The notes below the pieces were generated by a model. That model was not told the DNA's origin and did no database searches. It saw only the letters and a program-made list of their open reading frames with translations. From Rhodopseudomonas sp. P2A-2r (lineage in GTDB: Bacteria; Pseudomonadota; Alphaproteobacteria; Rhizobiales; Xanthobacteraceae), in assembly GCF_026015985.1 (NCBI RefSeq), contig NZ_CP110389.1:5240001-5304000 (forward strand): a stretch of 64,000 bases of DNA, given 5' to 3'. Positions 9,147 to 18,026 of the stretch are shown here, piece by piece (the stretch's first letter is position 1; every line of letters begins with the position of its first letter). The translations under genes were made by a program, and so were the position numbers.

Positions 9147-9899
9147 CTAGAAATTCATCTTGTTGAAGATGGCGGCCGGAATGTTGCGGATGATCGCCAT
9201 GATCAGCCACCAGCGGCCGGGCGCATAGACCACCGGGCCGCCGCTGTCGGCGGCCTTGCGCACCACCGCGGCGACCGCCTCGGGCGTCGCCCACATCGGG
9301 CCGCCCTTGGCCATGCCCGCGGTCATGGCGGTATCGGTCGGGCCGGGCTTGACGATGACGACGCGGGGGCCGACGCTGCGGAAGCGGTGGCTGATGCCCT
9401 GCACCAGCACGGCGAGGCCGGCCTTGGCGGCGCCATAGACATAGTTGGAGCGCCGGCCGCGGTCGCCCGCCACAGAGCCCAGCACCACCAGCGAGCCCCT
9501 GCCCTGCACTTCCAAGAGGTTGGCGACGGCCAGCATCCAGGCGGCAGCGGAGCGGAAATTGACGTCGATGATGGCCAGCGCGGCAGCCGCGTCGCGGTCG
9601 GCGAGCGCCTGATCGCCAAGCACGCCATAGGCCAGTAGGACGTGGTCCAGCCCGCCCAGTTTCGCGACCATGCCGGCCAGCGTGGCGGCGGCGTCGGGGT
9701 CGGTGAAGTCGATGTCGAAAATCTCGGTGGCGGCAGCCCCGCGCGCCGTTAGGTCGGCGGCGATAGCGGTCAGCCGTTCGGCGTTCCGGCCGGCAAGCCC
9801 GATCATCGCGCCCTCGGCAGCGTACAATCGCGCAGTCGCCTGAGCAATGCCGGAACCGGCACCCAGGATCAGTACACGGAGCGGATTTGGCGTCATCAT
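9147..9899 (-). CDS. DprE2-like short-chain dehydrogenase (decaprenylphosphoryl-2-keto-ribose reductase family)
   Basis: In mycobacteria DprE2 reduces the 2-keto intermediate made by DprE1, completing epimerisation of polyprenyl-phospho-ribose to arabinose. This 250-residue protein has LILGAGSGIAQATARLYA (NADP-binding), a catalytic Ser in SVAGDRGRRSN, YGAAK (YxxxK) and KPGPTDTAM. It ends RNIPAAIFNKMNF, closely matching the unusual DprE2 tail (RHIPRSIFRKL, from memory). The ATG at 9899 overlaps the stop of the DprE1-like gene (ATGA), as expected for partners. Family placement is confident; the exact sugar is inferred. Confidence 0.88.
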   Translation of the reverse strand: MMTPNPLRVLILGAGSGIAQATARLYAAEGAMIGLAGRNAERLTAIAADLTARGAAATEIFDIDFTDPDAAATLAGMVAKLGGLDHVLLAYGVLGDQALADRDAAAALAIIDVNFRSAAAWMLAVANLLEVQGRGSLVVLGSVAGDRGRRSNYVYGAAKAGLAVLVQGISHRFRSVGPRVVIVKPGPTDTAMTAGMAKGGPMWATPEAVAAVVRKAADSGGPVVYAPGRWWLIMAIIRNIPAAIFNKMNF

Positions 9900-11224
9900 G
9901 GGGTCATCCGCCGCCAGAATGTCGATGACATCCCGGGGTCCAAGTGCGTTGTGAATTGGTCCAGCGCCGGATAGCCAGCCCTGAACATCGCTGGCGGCAA
10001 ACGACCGTCCTTGGCCGGGTAAAGACGGCCACCGGCTTGTCGGACAATCGCGTCGAGTCTGTCAAGCAGCCACAGGGTCGGCCCACCTTTATTGGCAAAA
10101 TCCAGCGCCAGGGTGGTGCCCTGCCGGGGGAACGACAGCAGGCCGGGCGACGCGACGTCGCCGAAGGTCTTCAACACAGCGAGAAAGGAGCCCTGCCCGG
10201 CGTCGGCGATGGTCCGCAACATCTCCGCCGTGGCGTCAGCAGCAACCGATGGCGGCACCACGCTCTGGTACTGGTAAAAGCCGCGTGAGCCATACAGCCG
10301 GTTCCAGCCACCGATGGCGTCGAGCGGGTAGAAGAACGGGTCGTAGGACACGGTGGCCTGCCGGGCGCGGCCGGCGAGACGGAAATAGACCTCGTTGAAA
10401 GCCGCAATTGACAGCCGGTTGAGCAGGAAGCCCGGGGCGTCGATGGGCACGCTGGGGCCGCCGGGCGGCTTAACGCGGAGCTCGCCGTCGCTGGCATGGC
10501 GGGCCCGGGTGAAGATGCCGCGGCCGAGCTTGTCGCCCTGGGCCAGGCAGTCGATCCACGCCACGGTGTAATCGTGGCTGGCGTCGCTTTCCCCAGACAG
10601 GGCGAAGAATTCGCCGAGGTTGCCAAACGGGACGGTCTCCACGGCCATGTTCGAACTGGCAATCGGCGCCAGTTGCAGTGTCGCGCGGGTCATAACTCCG
10701 GTAAGGCCGAGACCGCCCACCGTGGCTGCAAACAGGCCGGTGGCATCGTCATCGGCGACGAAGCACGCGCTGCCGTCGCTGCGCAGCAGGCTCACGCTGC
10801 GGATCCAGCGCCCGAACGAGCCGGCGCGATGGTGGTTCTTGCCGTGCACGTCGTTGGCGATGGCACCACCCAAGGTAACAAATTTGGTGCCGGGGGTGAC
10901 CGGCAGGAAAAAGCCGGCAGGAATAGCCAGCTTCAGGATCGCCGACAGACTGACCCCGGCCTCGGCTTCGAGCAGGCCAGTGGTGCGGTCGAAGCGGACG
11001 AAACGGTCAAGCCCGGTCATCTCGACCAGGGCGCCGCCGTCGTTGATGCAACTGTCGCCGTAAGAACGTCGCAAGCCACCGGCAAGCACGCCGTGAGGCA
11101 GTTCGGCACCCTGCCGCATCAGCGGCGGAAGTTCGTCGGGAAAAGCCGGTTGCGCGACGCGCATCGGCGTCCGCGGGGTTCGCCCCCACGAAACAAGGTC
11201 GGTGCGCGTGATGAAGCCGCTCAC
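9896..11224 (-). CDS. DprE1-like FAD-dependent oxidase (decaprenylphosphoryl-ribose 2-oxidase family)
   Basis: DprE1 oxidises the 2'-hydroxyl of polyprenyl-phospho-ribose. The 442-residue protein matches it along its length: VSWGRT near residue 12, RRSYGDS for FAD, PVTPGTKFVTLGGAIANDVHGKNHH at about 108-132, then GSFG, TVGGLGLTG, FFYPLDAIGGWNR and GGRLYPAKD with the conserved Lys (about residue 405). The residue equivalent to mycobacterial Cys387, the covalent benzothiazinone target, appears to be Ala373 (TLALDF). The start is GTG at 11224, whose GTGA overlaps the UbiA stop; the next in-frame start would remove the SWGRT motif. No damage seen. Confidence 0.9.
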   Translation of the reverse strand: MSGFITRTDLVSWGRTPRTPMRVAQPAFPDELPPLMRQGAELPHGVLAGGLRRSYGDSCINDGGALVEMTGLDRFVRFDRTTGLLEAEAGVSLSAILKLAIPAGFFLPVTPGTKFVTLGGAIANDVHGKNHHRAGSFGRWIRSVSLLRSDGSACFVADDDATGLFAATVGGLGLTGVMTRATLQLAPIASSNMAVETVPFGNLGEFFALSGESDASHDYTVAWIDCLAQGDKLGRGIFTRARHASDGELRVKPPGGPSVPIDAPGFLLNRLSIAAFNEVYFRLAGRARQATVSYDPFFYPLDAIGGWNRLYGSRGFYQYQSVVPPSVAADATAEMLRTIADAGQGSFLAVLKTFGDVASPGLLSFPRQGTTLALDFANKGGPTLWLLDRLDAIVRQAGGRLYPAKDGRLPPAMFRAGYPALDQFTTHLDPGMSSTFWRRMTP

Positions 11225-12651
11225 AGCGCCAACAGGATGGCGACGGCAACGAAAATGCCGAGACCGAGACTGACATTGTCGCGCAGCGCAAAAGCAACCG
11301 GATCGTCGGTCATGCGGCCACGGTGCGACAATACCCAGATGCGGCAACTGAACAGGAAGATCGCGATCGGCGTCACCCAGAGCCACGCCGGGGTGTGATA
11401 GATCTGGCGCGCGAACACCTCCTCGACGAGATAGAGCACGACAATGACGATCGAGGCCATGGAAGCCGCACTGCCGAACGCCAGCGTCAGGCTCTCGTCG
11501 CCGGCCTGGTAGCCGCGGCCTTCCAGCTTCTGCAGGCCATGTTCTGCAGCGCGCAAGATCTCGGTGTGGCGCTTGGCCAGCGCAAGCGAGAAGAAGAAGA
11601 ACATCGAAAACGTCAGCAGCCAGGCCGAAGGCACGAGATCCGCGGCGGCAATGCCGATCAGGATGCGGATGGTGAACAACAGCGCGATGACGAAGGTGTC
11701 GAACAGCGGTATCCTTTTCCACCCGAACGAATAGCCCAGCGTCACGGCCACATAGAACAGGAGGCAAAGCCCCGCCGCGGGGGCGACCAGCAGCGCGGCG
11801 ATACAGGCCAGTGGCAGGATCGTGCCGACCACCATCAGGCCGTCGCGCACCGGGATCGCCCCTGACGCAAGGCCGCGGCGGCGCTTCGACCAATGCTTGC
11901 GGTCCGAGGCGAGGTCCGCCATGTCGTTGACGAGATAGGTCAGCGACGCGACCAGGCAGAGCAGCACGATCATCACGAGGGTTTGCAGCAATTCCTCCGG
12001 CGTGACGTCGCGCCAGCCCAGCGCCACCGGCACCAGCACGATCATGTTCTTGGCCCATTGGTGCGGGCGCAGCGCCTTCAGCCAGGCCGCGTGGCCATGA
12101 GGCTTATCGCCGAACGCGCGCTCGACCGGGGTTCCGCCGGCTTCGACGGCATCGATCAGCCACCGGCTCGACGACACCACCACGGCGGCTTTTGCACTGC
12201 GCCAGACCGGCAGATCAGCGGTGCTGTCGCCGGCATAAACGAAACCGCCGGGAAACTGTTGCAACAGCCGGTCGGCCTTGTTCTGCCCCTTCAGGTTGAC
12301 GTCGCCGTCGGTGCCGTGCACGGACTTGAACAGCGGAAACCGGCTGGCTACCCGGCGGGCTATGATCTGGTCGGCCGCGGTCGCGAGATGAACCTCGCGG
12401 CCCGACTGGGTTTCCTCCTCGAGGTAGGCGAGCAGTTCCTCGCGGACGGGAAAACTGTCAATATCGGGTTGCGCGACGCGCGTCAGCCGCTGCTTGAAGG
12501 CGGAAATACCGTGCCGCAGCTCCAGCAACGCGAACAGGATGCGAAAGGGGCTGGCAAACAGTCCGGCGGCAAACGTCTCGAAAAGACTGTCGACCTTGAG
12601 GAAAGTGCCGTCGAGATCGACGATCAGCGGCAATTTTCGTGTCTCGGTCAT
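11221..12651 (-). CDS. HAD phosphatase - UbiA prenyltransferase fusion (phosphoribosyl-polyprenyl synthase-like)
   Basis: A 476-residue two-domain protein. Residues ~8-200 are a HAD phosphatase: VDLDGTF with nucleophile Asp12 and Asp14, then YAGDSTADLPVW as the acidic motif. Residues ~205-476 are a UbiA-type membrane prenyltransferase: KALRPHQWAKN, the metal-binding NDMADLASDRKH (NDxxDxxxD), and SFGWKRIPLFDTF, with about nine spans. In mycobacteria a UbiA enzyme (Rv3806c) joins phosphoribosyl pyrophosphate to decaprenyl phosphate and a phosphatase removes the 5-phosphate; fusing both steps here fits the DprE1/DprE2 genes downstream. Rhizobial NoeC, linked to arabinosylated Nod factors, is also UbiA-like. 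It is the first gene of the operon, with ATG at 12651. Confidence 0.88.
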   Translation of the reverse strand: MTETRKLPLIVDLDGTFLKVDSLFETFAAGLFASPFRILFALLELRHGISAFKQRLTRVAQPDIDSFPVREELLAYLEEETQSGREVHLATAADQIIARRVASRFPLFKSVHGTDGDVNLKGQNKADRLLQQFPGGFVYAGDSTADLPVWRSAKAAVVVSSSRWLIDAVEAGGTPVERAFGDKPHGHAAWLKALRPHQWAKNMIVLVPVALGWRDVTPEELLQTLVMIVLLCLVASLTYLVNDMADLASDRKHWSKRRRGLASGAIPVRDGLMVVGTILPLACIAALLVAPAAGLCLLFYVAVTLGYSFGWKRIPLFDTFVIALLFTIRILIGIAAADLVPSAWLLTFSMFFFFSLALAKRHTEILRAAEHGLQKLEGRGYQAGDESLTLAFGSAASMASIVIVVLYLVEEVFARQIYHTPAWLWVTPIAIFLFSCRIWVLSHRGRMTDDPVAFALRDNVSLGLGIFVAVAILLAL

Positions 12652-12989
12652 CGCTCAATTGCACTCATTAGCTAGTACGTCTGGCAAAGAGCTAGTACGT
12701 CTGGCAAAGCGTGAGACACGTGGCAACTTTGGAATTTCCAGGAAAACCGACGAAGTCATCCGAAAATCGTCGCCATTACGCCTTAAATCGGTGTACGTGC
12801 AAAAGAGGCCCAGTGCAAACGTTCAACTGTCCCGCCGATGTCGCGGCAGCATCCGTGAACGAGACCAAGGCCACGCGCGGAAATAATCCTGTACAGAAGT
12901 AACCCCTTCGGACAAATTGGTTTTACCTTGTCACCTCTGAGGAAAACATTTGGTGGCGCGAATTTCCATCTCGATGAAGCAAGTAGTTG
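12652..12989. promoter_or_regulatory. divergent intergenic region between the UbiA-fusion operon and the glycosyltransferase gene
   Basis: A 338-base gap without a supportable gene. It must carry the promoter of the eight-gene minus-strand operon and probably that of the plus-strand glycosyltransferase. The only clear structure is a tandem 20-bp duplication next to the UbiA start. Short open frames here have no coding character. Confidence 0.4.
12670..12709. repeat. perfect tandem duplication of a 20-bp unit
   Basis: The unit AGCTAGTACGTCTGGCAAAG occurs twice in immediate succession (12670-12689 and 12690-12709), 19 bases upstream of the UbiA-fusion start. Two identical copies could be a duplicated regulator site or recent slippage. 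Confidence 0.9.
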
Positions 12990-15143
12990 ATGACAACCGA
13001 TCCAGTTTTGGTGACCACGCGCGCAATGAACGAGGCCGGCTACCGGCATGATGCCGGCCGTACGGACGCGCAGTACCACAGTAACGACTACCGGGGCAAT
13101 GTCCGCAACGTGGCAGATGCGTACGATAGCGATCAAAAAGCGATCGAAAACCTGCAGCGGGAATTGATGGAAGCCGAGGCAACAATCGCGCGGCTGCAGG
13201 AAGAAATCGACGCCATCACCCGATCGCCCGCTTGGCGAACGGCCCATTTGCTGCAATCCCTGACGGATAGGCTTCCACCAAACGTTCAACGGGTGTTATT
13301 TCGCATCGCCCAGTCCAGCTTTCGCATGGTGCGCTATCGGATACCCGCGCAAATCCGGGCTATTGCGGGACCCCGGCTGCTTGCAGTTCTCGGGCCGGCA
13401 GGTGCGGGGCATGTCGACCACATCGGCCAACATTACGGCCAGTGGGTCGAAGATTTCGATACGCTGACTGCGATCGACCGTGCAGAGATCGTTGCCCACA
13501 TGGCCGCGTTTCAAACGACGCCGCTGATCTCGGTGGTCGTGCCGGTGTACGAAACCCCGGAGCCGATCCTTCGCGCGACGATCGAAAGCGTGATCGCGCA
13601 AATCTATCCGCATTGGGAATTATGTCTCGCGGATGACGCCTCGAAGGCGCCTCATGTCCGGAAAGTGCTGGAGGCCTACAGCCAGCAGGACAGTCGCATC
13701 AAATGCGCCTATCGCCCTGCCAACGGCCACATCTCCGCGGCAAGCAATTCCGCGCTGGCGCTGGCGACCGGCGAGTACATAGCCCTCCTCGACCACGACG
13801 ACGTGCTTTCTGAGCACGCTCTTTACATGATCGCGGAAGCGATACAGCGACACCCGAATGCCGAGGTCTTTTATTCGGACGAAGACAAGCTGGATGCCCG
13901 CGGCAAAAGATGCGATCCACATTTCAAGCCCGACTGGAGTCCCGAACTGTTCTACGGGCAGAACTACCTCAACCACCTGACCGCCTATAAACGTGCCGCT
14001 GTGGAACGAGCCGGCGGCTTTCGCGAAGGATTTGAAGGCAGCCAAGACTACGATCTGGCACTCCGGGTGATCTCCGCGACCCAGGCGCAGATCGTTCATA
14101 TCCCCTACATTCTCTATCACTGGCGCATCTTCGAAGGGGCCGGAACCATGTCGTCCACAAACCTTCGCAAGGCGACGGCCACCGCGCGGCAGGCGCTCAC
14201 CGAGTATTTTTCAGGCTTCGGCACGAAGGTCACCGTCAAGGACGTGTTGGGAAGCTTCCACCGTATCGTCCGGCCGGACCCGCAGCTATGGCCGAGGGTC
14301 TCGGTGATCGTGCCAACGCGCGATTATCTCGATGTGTTGCGCGTGGCCATCGACGGCCTTGAACACCAGACCGACTATCCCGACCTCGAGATCATCATTG
14401 CCGACAACGAAAGCACCCAGCCTGAGACGTTGGCGTATCTTTCCGCCGTGCAGGCACGGGGCATACGGGTCGTCGCGTGCCACGGCGCATTTAACTATTC
14501 CGATATCAACAACAAGGCAGCTGCATTCTCCACGGGAGAACTGGTGCTGCTTCTAAACAACGACATCTCGATGATCGATGCCGGATGGCTCAAGGAGATG
14601 GTCCGGTATTTTTCCGATCCGGAAATCGGCATCGTCGGACCCAAGCTGCTCTACCCGGACGGAACGTTGCAGCACGCCGGTGTCGTGCTGGGGATCGGAG
14701 GTGTGGCCGGTCATCGCTACGCCAGGACAGCCGGTGACGAATCCGGCAGCTTTGGACGATTGGCCCTCGCGCAGGACGTAAGTGCCGTAACTGGCGCCTG
14801 CCTTCTTATTCGCCGGGCACTGTTTCAGAAGCTGGGCGGCCTCGACGCGGTTAACCTGGCGGTCGCGTTCAACGATATCGATCTCTGTATGAGGGTGCGG
14901 GCGGCGGGCTATCGTATCATCTGGACGCCCTATGCGGTTCTTGCACATCACGAGTCCAAATCGCGCGGCCTCGATATCAGCGGCGAAAAACAGGAACGCT
15001 TCCAGCTTGAGTCGCGATTCATGCGTCGCAAATGGGGTAATCGGCTGATCTACGACCGGTTTTACAATCCCAACCTGTCGCTGAAGTCCATCACGCCCGC
15101 ACTTGCGCGCCCACCACGCTTGCGCAAGCCCTGGAAGGCCTGA
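12990..15143 (+). CDS. two-domain family 2 glycosyltransferase
   Basis: A 717-residue protein. Residues ~50-75 form a short coiled coil (LQRELMEAEATIARLQEEID). A first GT-A/GT2 domain starts near residue 180 (ISVVVPVYETPEP) with the metal-binding acidic motif LDHDDVLS and an EDKLDARG segment. A second starts near 435 (VSVIVPTRDYLDVL) with LLNNDISMID and AFNDIDLCMRVRAAGY. Tandem GT2 proteins of this kind build repeating surface polysaccharides in the cytoplasm. A TTG lies just before the ATG at 12990, which I prefer; the ribosome site is weak. The ABC exporter downstream suggests it makes the exported polymer. Confidence 0.88.
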   Translation: MTTDPVLVTTRAMNEAGYRHDAGRTDAQYHSNDYRGNVRNVADAYDSDQKAIENLQRELMEAEATIARLQEEIDAITRSPAWRTAHLLQSLTDRLPPNVQRVLFRIAQSSFRMVRYRIPAQIRAIAGPRLLAVLGPAGAGHVDHIGQHYGQWVEDFDTLTAIDRAEIVAHMAAFQTTPLISVVVPVYETPEPILRATIESVIAQIYPHWELCLADDASKAPHVRKVLEAYSQQDSRIKCAYRPANGHISAASNSALALATGEYIALLDHDDVLSEHALYMIAEAIQRHPNAEVFYSDEDKLDARGKRCDPHFKPDWSPELFYGQNYLNHLTAYKRAAVERAGGFREGFEGSQDYDLALRVISATQAQIVHIPYILYHWRIFEGAGTMSSTNLRKATATARQALTEYFSGFGTKVTVKDVLGSFHRIVRPDPQLWPRVSVIVPTRDYLDVLRVAIDGLEHQTDYPDLEIIIADNESTQPETLAYLSAVQARGIRVVACHGAFNYSDINNKAAAFSTGELVLLLNNDISMIDAGWLKEMVRYFSDPEIGIVGPKLLYPDGTLQHAGVVLGIGGVAGHRYARTAGDESGSFGRLALAQDVSAVTGACLLIRRALFQKLGGLDAVNLAVAFNDIDLCMRVRAAGYRIIWTPYAVLAHHESKSRGLDISGEKQERFQLESRFMRRKWGNRLIYDRFYNPNLSLKSITPALARPPRLRKPWKA

Positions 15144-15281
15144 CTCCGACGAATGAGCGCCTGCAGCGGACCCCGCTGCGCGGGATCCCGAACGCTTATC
15201 GAGAAGCCTACGGGCGCCAATACGGCGGAATTGTGCGCTCTGCACGGAGGAAACCGCCGTTGACAGGAACGCCGAGATAGG

Positions 15282-16208
15282 GTGTTCCTTTGCTCGAATT
15301 CAAGCACTGTGAACGAAGCCGCGATCGCTGCGGCGGTTATACGTCAATCTTCAGATCGGCCACCGTTGAAAACCAGCCTCGACAGCAACTTTTTCGATCA
15401 GACCAACGCACGCGAACCGCGGAGCGCTGCGGCGGTCGCGTGGGCCGATGCGATCGAGGGTTTTTCGCTGTGGCGGCTGTGGGTTACCCTGGGATGGAAC
15501 GACATCCTACAGCGCTACCGGCGCTCGATCCTTGGACCGTTCTGGCTCACGGCGAGCATGGCGATCATGGTGATAGCGCTCGGCGTGCTTTACGCCGAAC
15601 TGTTCAAAATGCAGATCCGCGAGTTCTTGCCGTTCCTCTGCGTTGGCCTGCTGGTGTGGAATCTGCTGTCGGGATTTTTGGGGGAAGCCGGAGCGCTATT
15701 TACCGGCTCGGAATCATACATAAAGCAGATTCGGCTGCCATATTCGGTCTATGTCTACCGCTCGACTTGGAGCAAGTTCGTCATCTTCGCGCATAACTTT
15801 GTGATCTATTTCGGCGTGCTGCTGTACTTCCAGTTCTGGCCTGGCGCGGTGATGCTGCTGGCGATCCCCGGCATTATCCTGGTGCTGATCAACGGTGCAC
15901 TGGCCAACCTGTGCATCGGCATCATCTCCGCGCGGTTCCGCGACGTGCCGCAGGTGGTGACCTCGGTGGTGCAGATCGTGTTCTTCGTCACGCCGATCTT
16001 CTGGAAGCCGGAGCTGCTACAAAGGCGCGCCTATCTTGCCGATCTCAACCCATTCTACCATCTCATCGAGATCGTCCGCGCACCGCTGCTGGGCCAGATT
16101 CCGACGGGCAAACATTATCTCGCCGTGCTGCTGATCACGCTGGTCAATCTGGTTGTCGCCAGCGTGTTCTTTACGCGTTTCCGCGCCCGCATCGCCTACT
16201 GGGTCTGA
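15282..16208 (+). CDS. wzm: polysaccharide ABC exporter, membrane subunit (Wzm-like)
   Basis: A 308-residue ABC-2 type permease with six predicted spans, containing YRRSILGPFWLTASMAIM, the hallmark of Wzm/KpsM polysaccharide exporters, and NPFYHLIEIVRAPLLG near the C-terminus. With the ATPase beginning 2 bases later it would carry undecaprenyl-linked polysaccharide across the inner membrane. The start is uncertain: GTG at 15282 gives an N-terminal tail of ~65 residues before the conserved part, and GTG at 15309 is an alternative. Confidence 0.88.
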   Translation: MFLCSNSSTVNEAAIAAAVIRQSSDRPPLKTSLDSNFFDQTNAREPRSAAAVAWADAIEGFSLWRLWVTLGWNDILQRYRRSILGPFWLTASMAIMVIALGVLYAELFKMQIREFLPFLCVGLLVWNLLSGFLGEAGALFTGSESYIKQIRLPYSVYVYRSTWSKFVIFAHNFVIYFGVLLYFQFWPGAVMLLAIPGIILVLINGALANLCIGIISARFRDVPQVVTSVVQIVFFVTPIFWKPELLQRRAYLADLNPFYHLIEIVRAPLLGQIPTGKHYLAVLLITLVNLVVASVFFTRFRARIAYWV

Positions 16209-16210
16209 TC

Positions 16211-16996
16211 ATGAACGCGCCCTTGTCCGTTTCCATCCGGAATGCCGAGCTGACGCTTCGCAACGTCAACGTCTCCTTCCCCATCTATCACGGCGGCTCC
16301 CGCTCGCTGAAGAAGAGCCTGCTGTTCCGCGGATCCGGCGGCCACATGGCGGCGGACGCCAGCCACCGCATCATCGTGCAGGCCCTGCGCGACGTCTCGC
16401 TGCAGTTCGTCGCCGGCGACCGCGTCGCGCTGATCGGCTCCAATGGCGCCGGCAAGACGACCCTGCTGCGCGTGATGGCTGGCGTCTACGAGCCCGTCAC
16501 CGGCACCGTGGAAAGTCGCGGCCGGATTTCGCCGATGTTCGATATCGGCCTCGGCATCGACAACGAGATCAGCGGCTACGACAACATCCGCCTGCGCGGC
16601 ATGATCCTCGGCCTGTCGCGCGACGAGATCGAGGAACGGATGGCGGATATCGCCGAGTTCACCGCGCTCGGCGACTATCTCGACGTTCCCGTGCGCACCT
16701 ATTCGTCGGGCATGATGACGCGGCTGACCTTTGCGGTGGCAACCTGCTTCGCGCCGGAAATCCTGTTGATGGATGAATGGATCATGGCCGGCGACGCCAG
16801 CTTCCTGACGAAGGCGCAGCATCGCGTACAATCCTTCGTGGAAAAGGCCAGCATCATGGTGCTGGCGTCGCACAGCATCGAGACCTGCCGCAAATTCTGT
16901 AACCAGGGCATCTGGATGGACCAGGGCCAGATCAGGGCGTCCGGCCCGATTGACCAAGTGCTCGACGCCTACTCTGCCGAAGCGGGCGTGGCTTAA
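16211..16996 (+). CDS. wzt: polysaccharide ABC exporter, ATP-binding subunit (Wzt-like)
   Basis: A 261-residue ATPase with Walker A GSNGAGKTTLL, signature YSSGMMTRLTFA and Walker B EILLMDEWI, plus SHSIETCRKFC at the switch histidine. The N-terminus (VNVSFPIYHGGSRSLKK) is that of the Wzt/KpsT/TagH group, with its insertion before the Walker A. It lacks the long C-terminal carbohydrate-binding domain of O8/O9a-type Wzt, so export is probably not gated by recognition of a capped chain end. I chose the ATG at 16211, directly after the permease stop. Confidence 0.93.
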   Translation: MNAPLSVSIRNAELTLRNVNVSFPIYHGGSRSLKKSLLFRGSGGHMAADASHRIIVQALRDVSLQFVAGDRVALIGSNGAGKTTLLRVMAGVYEPVTGTVESRGRISPMFDIGLGIDNEISGYDNIRLRGMILGLSRDEIEERMADIAEFTALGDYLDVPVRTYSSGMMTRLTFAVATCFAPEILLMDEWIMAGDASFLTKAQHRVQSFVEKASIMVLASHSIETCRKFCNQGIWMDQGQIRASGPIDQVLDAYSAEAGVA

Positions 16997-17014
16997 CTCG
17001 GAGACCGCAGCGCG

Positions 17015-18004
17015 ATGGATCGCCTCAGGGACGTCGTTCGCGCAGGGCGTCGGCTGTACCTGCCGGTCCAGGATTGGGCGATTGGCCTGTTCGGCACATT
17101 CGCCCGGCGCGGCAGCTACGTTCGCGAACGGATCGAAGGCGACGATCCGCTTCGCGACGCACCACGGGCGGCCGTTTACGTGCACTTTGACAAAGTCGGT
17201 ATCGTGCACGATTACGTCGTGCATCAACTATGCGAACTGGTCGGCGCCGGTTACCGGATCACCTTCGTCTCCAACGCCCCCGATCTTCCCGCCGAAAGCC
17301 GCACGCGCGTGCAGCCCCTCTGCAAGGAGCTGATCTGGCGCTTCAATACCGGCTACGACTTCGGCGCCTACAAGGACGGCATCGCGTCCATCGCGGGTCT
17401 CGACCAGTTAGACAGCCTAATCCTGATGAACGACAGCGTCTACGGGCCGTTCTGGAATCTGCGTGACACGCTGGCAAAGATCGACGTCGCGACGACGGAT
17501 TTCTGGGGCATCGCCGACAGCTTCGAGAACCGCTATCATATCCAGACGTTCTTCATGGTGTTCATGCCAAACGCGCTGCGGTCGACAGCCTTCAAGGATT
17601 TCTGGAGCCGCCTGCTTTATATCGATCACCGGATGTGGGTAATTCGCAACGCCGAGGTCAGGCTGACGCAGGTCCTGCAGGAAGCGCAGCTCAGGACCGG
17701 CGTGCTCGCGCCTTACGGCGCTGTCGCGGCGACAGCCAGGGAACGGCTGGCGCGCCAGACGCCTCCAGAATTCAAGCGCGCCGCCTTCGAGCGGTTTTGT
17801 GCGCACGTCATGAAGGACGGCGTCGTCAATCCCACGCAATTTTTCTGGGACGTGCTGATCACCGACTACGCCTGCCCGTTCATCAAGCGCGACCTGCTGA
17901 CCTCGAACCCGAACAACGTGCCGGGTACCTCGCGCTGGCCAGAGATCATCGCCGCGCACAGCAGCTACGACGTTGGCATGATTGCGCGCCACCTGCAGCG
18001 GTGA
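17015..18004 (+). CDS. rhamnan synthesis F (RgpF)-family protein
   Basis: A 329-residue protein with the pattern of the RgpF/rhamnan synthesis F family: AAVYVHFDKVGIVHDYVVHQL, ITFVSNAP, FNTGYDFGAYKDGI and LILMNDSVYGPF. In streptococci RgpF acts in rhamnose-glucose polysaccharide assembly. It follows the ABC exporter by 18 bases, and the dTDP-rhamnose genes are in the same window, so a rhamnose-containing chain is likely. No membrane segments; probably cytoplasmic or peripheral. The exact transferase activity is not certain. Confidence 0.85.
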   Translation: MDRLRDVVRAGRRLYLPVQDWAIGLFGTFARRGSYVRERIEGDDPLRDAPRAAVYVHFDKVGIVHDYVVHQLCELVGAGYRITFVSNAPDLPAESRTRVQPLCKELIWRFNTGYDFGAYKDGIASIAGLDQLDSLILMNDSVYGPFWNLRDTLAKIDVATTDFWGIADSFENRYHIQTFFMVFMPNALRSTAFKDFWSRLLYIDHRMWVIRNAEVRLTQVLQEAQLRTGVLAPYGAVAATARERLARQTPPEFKRAAFERFCAHVMKDGVVNPTQFFWDVLITDYACPFIKRDLLTSNPNNVPGTSRWPEIIAAHSSYDVGMIARHLQR

Positions 18005-18026
18005 CGGCAAGACCTGCTAGACTAGT

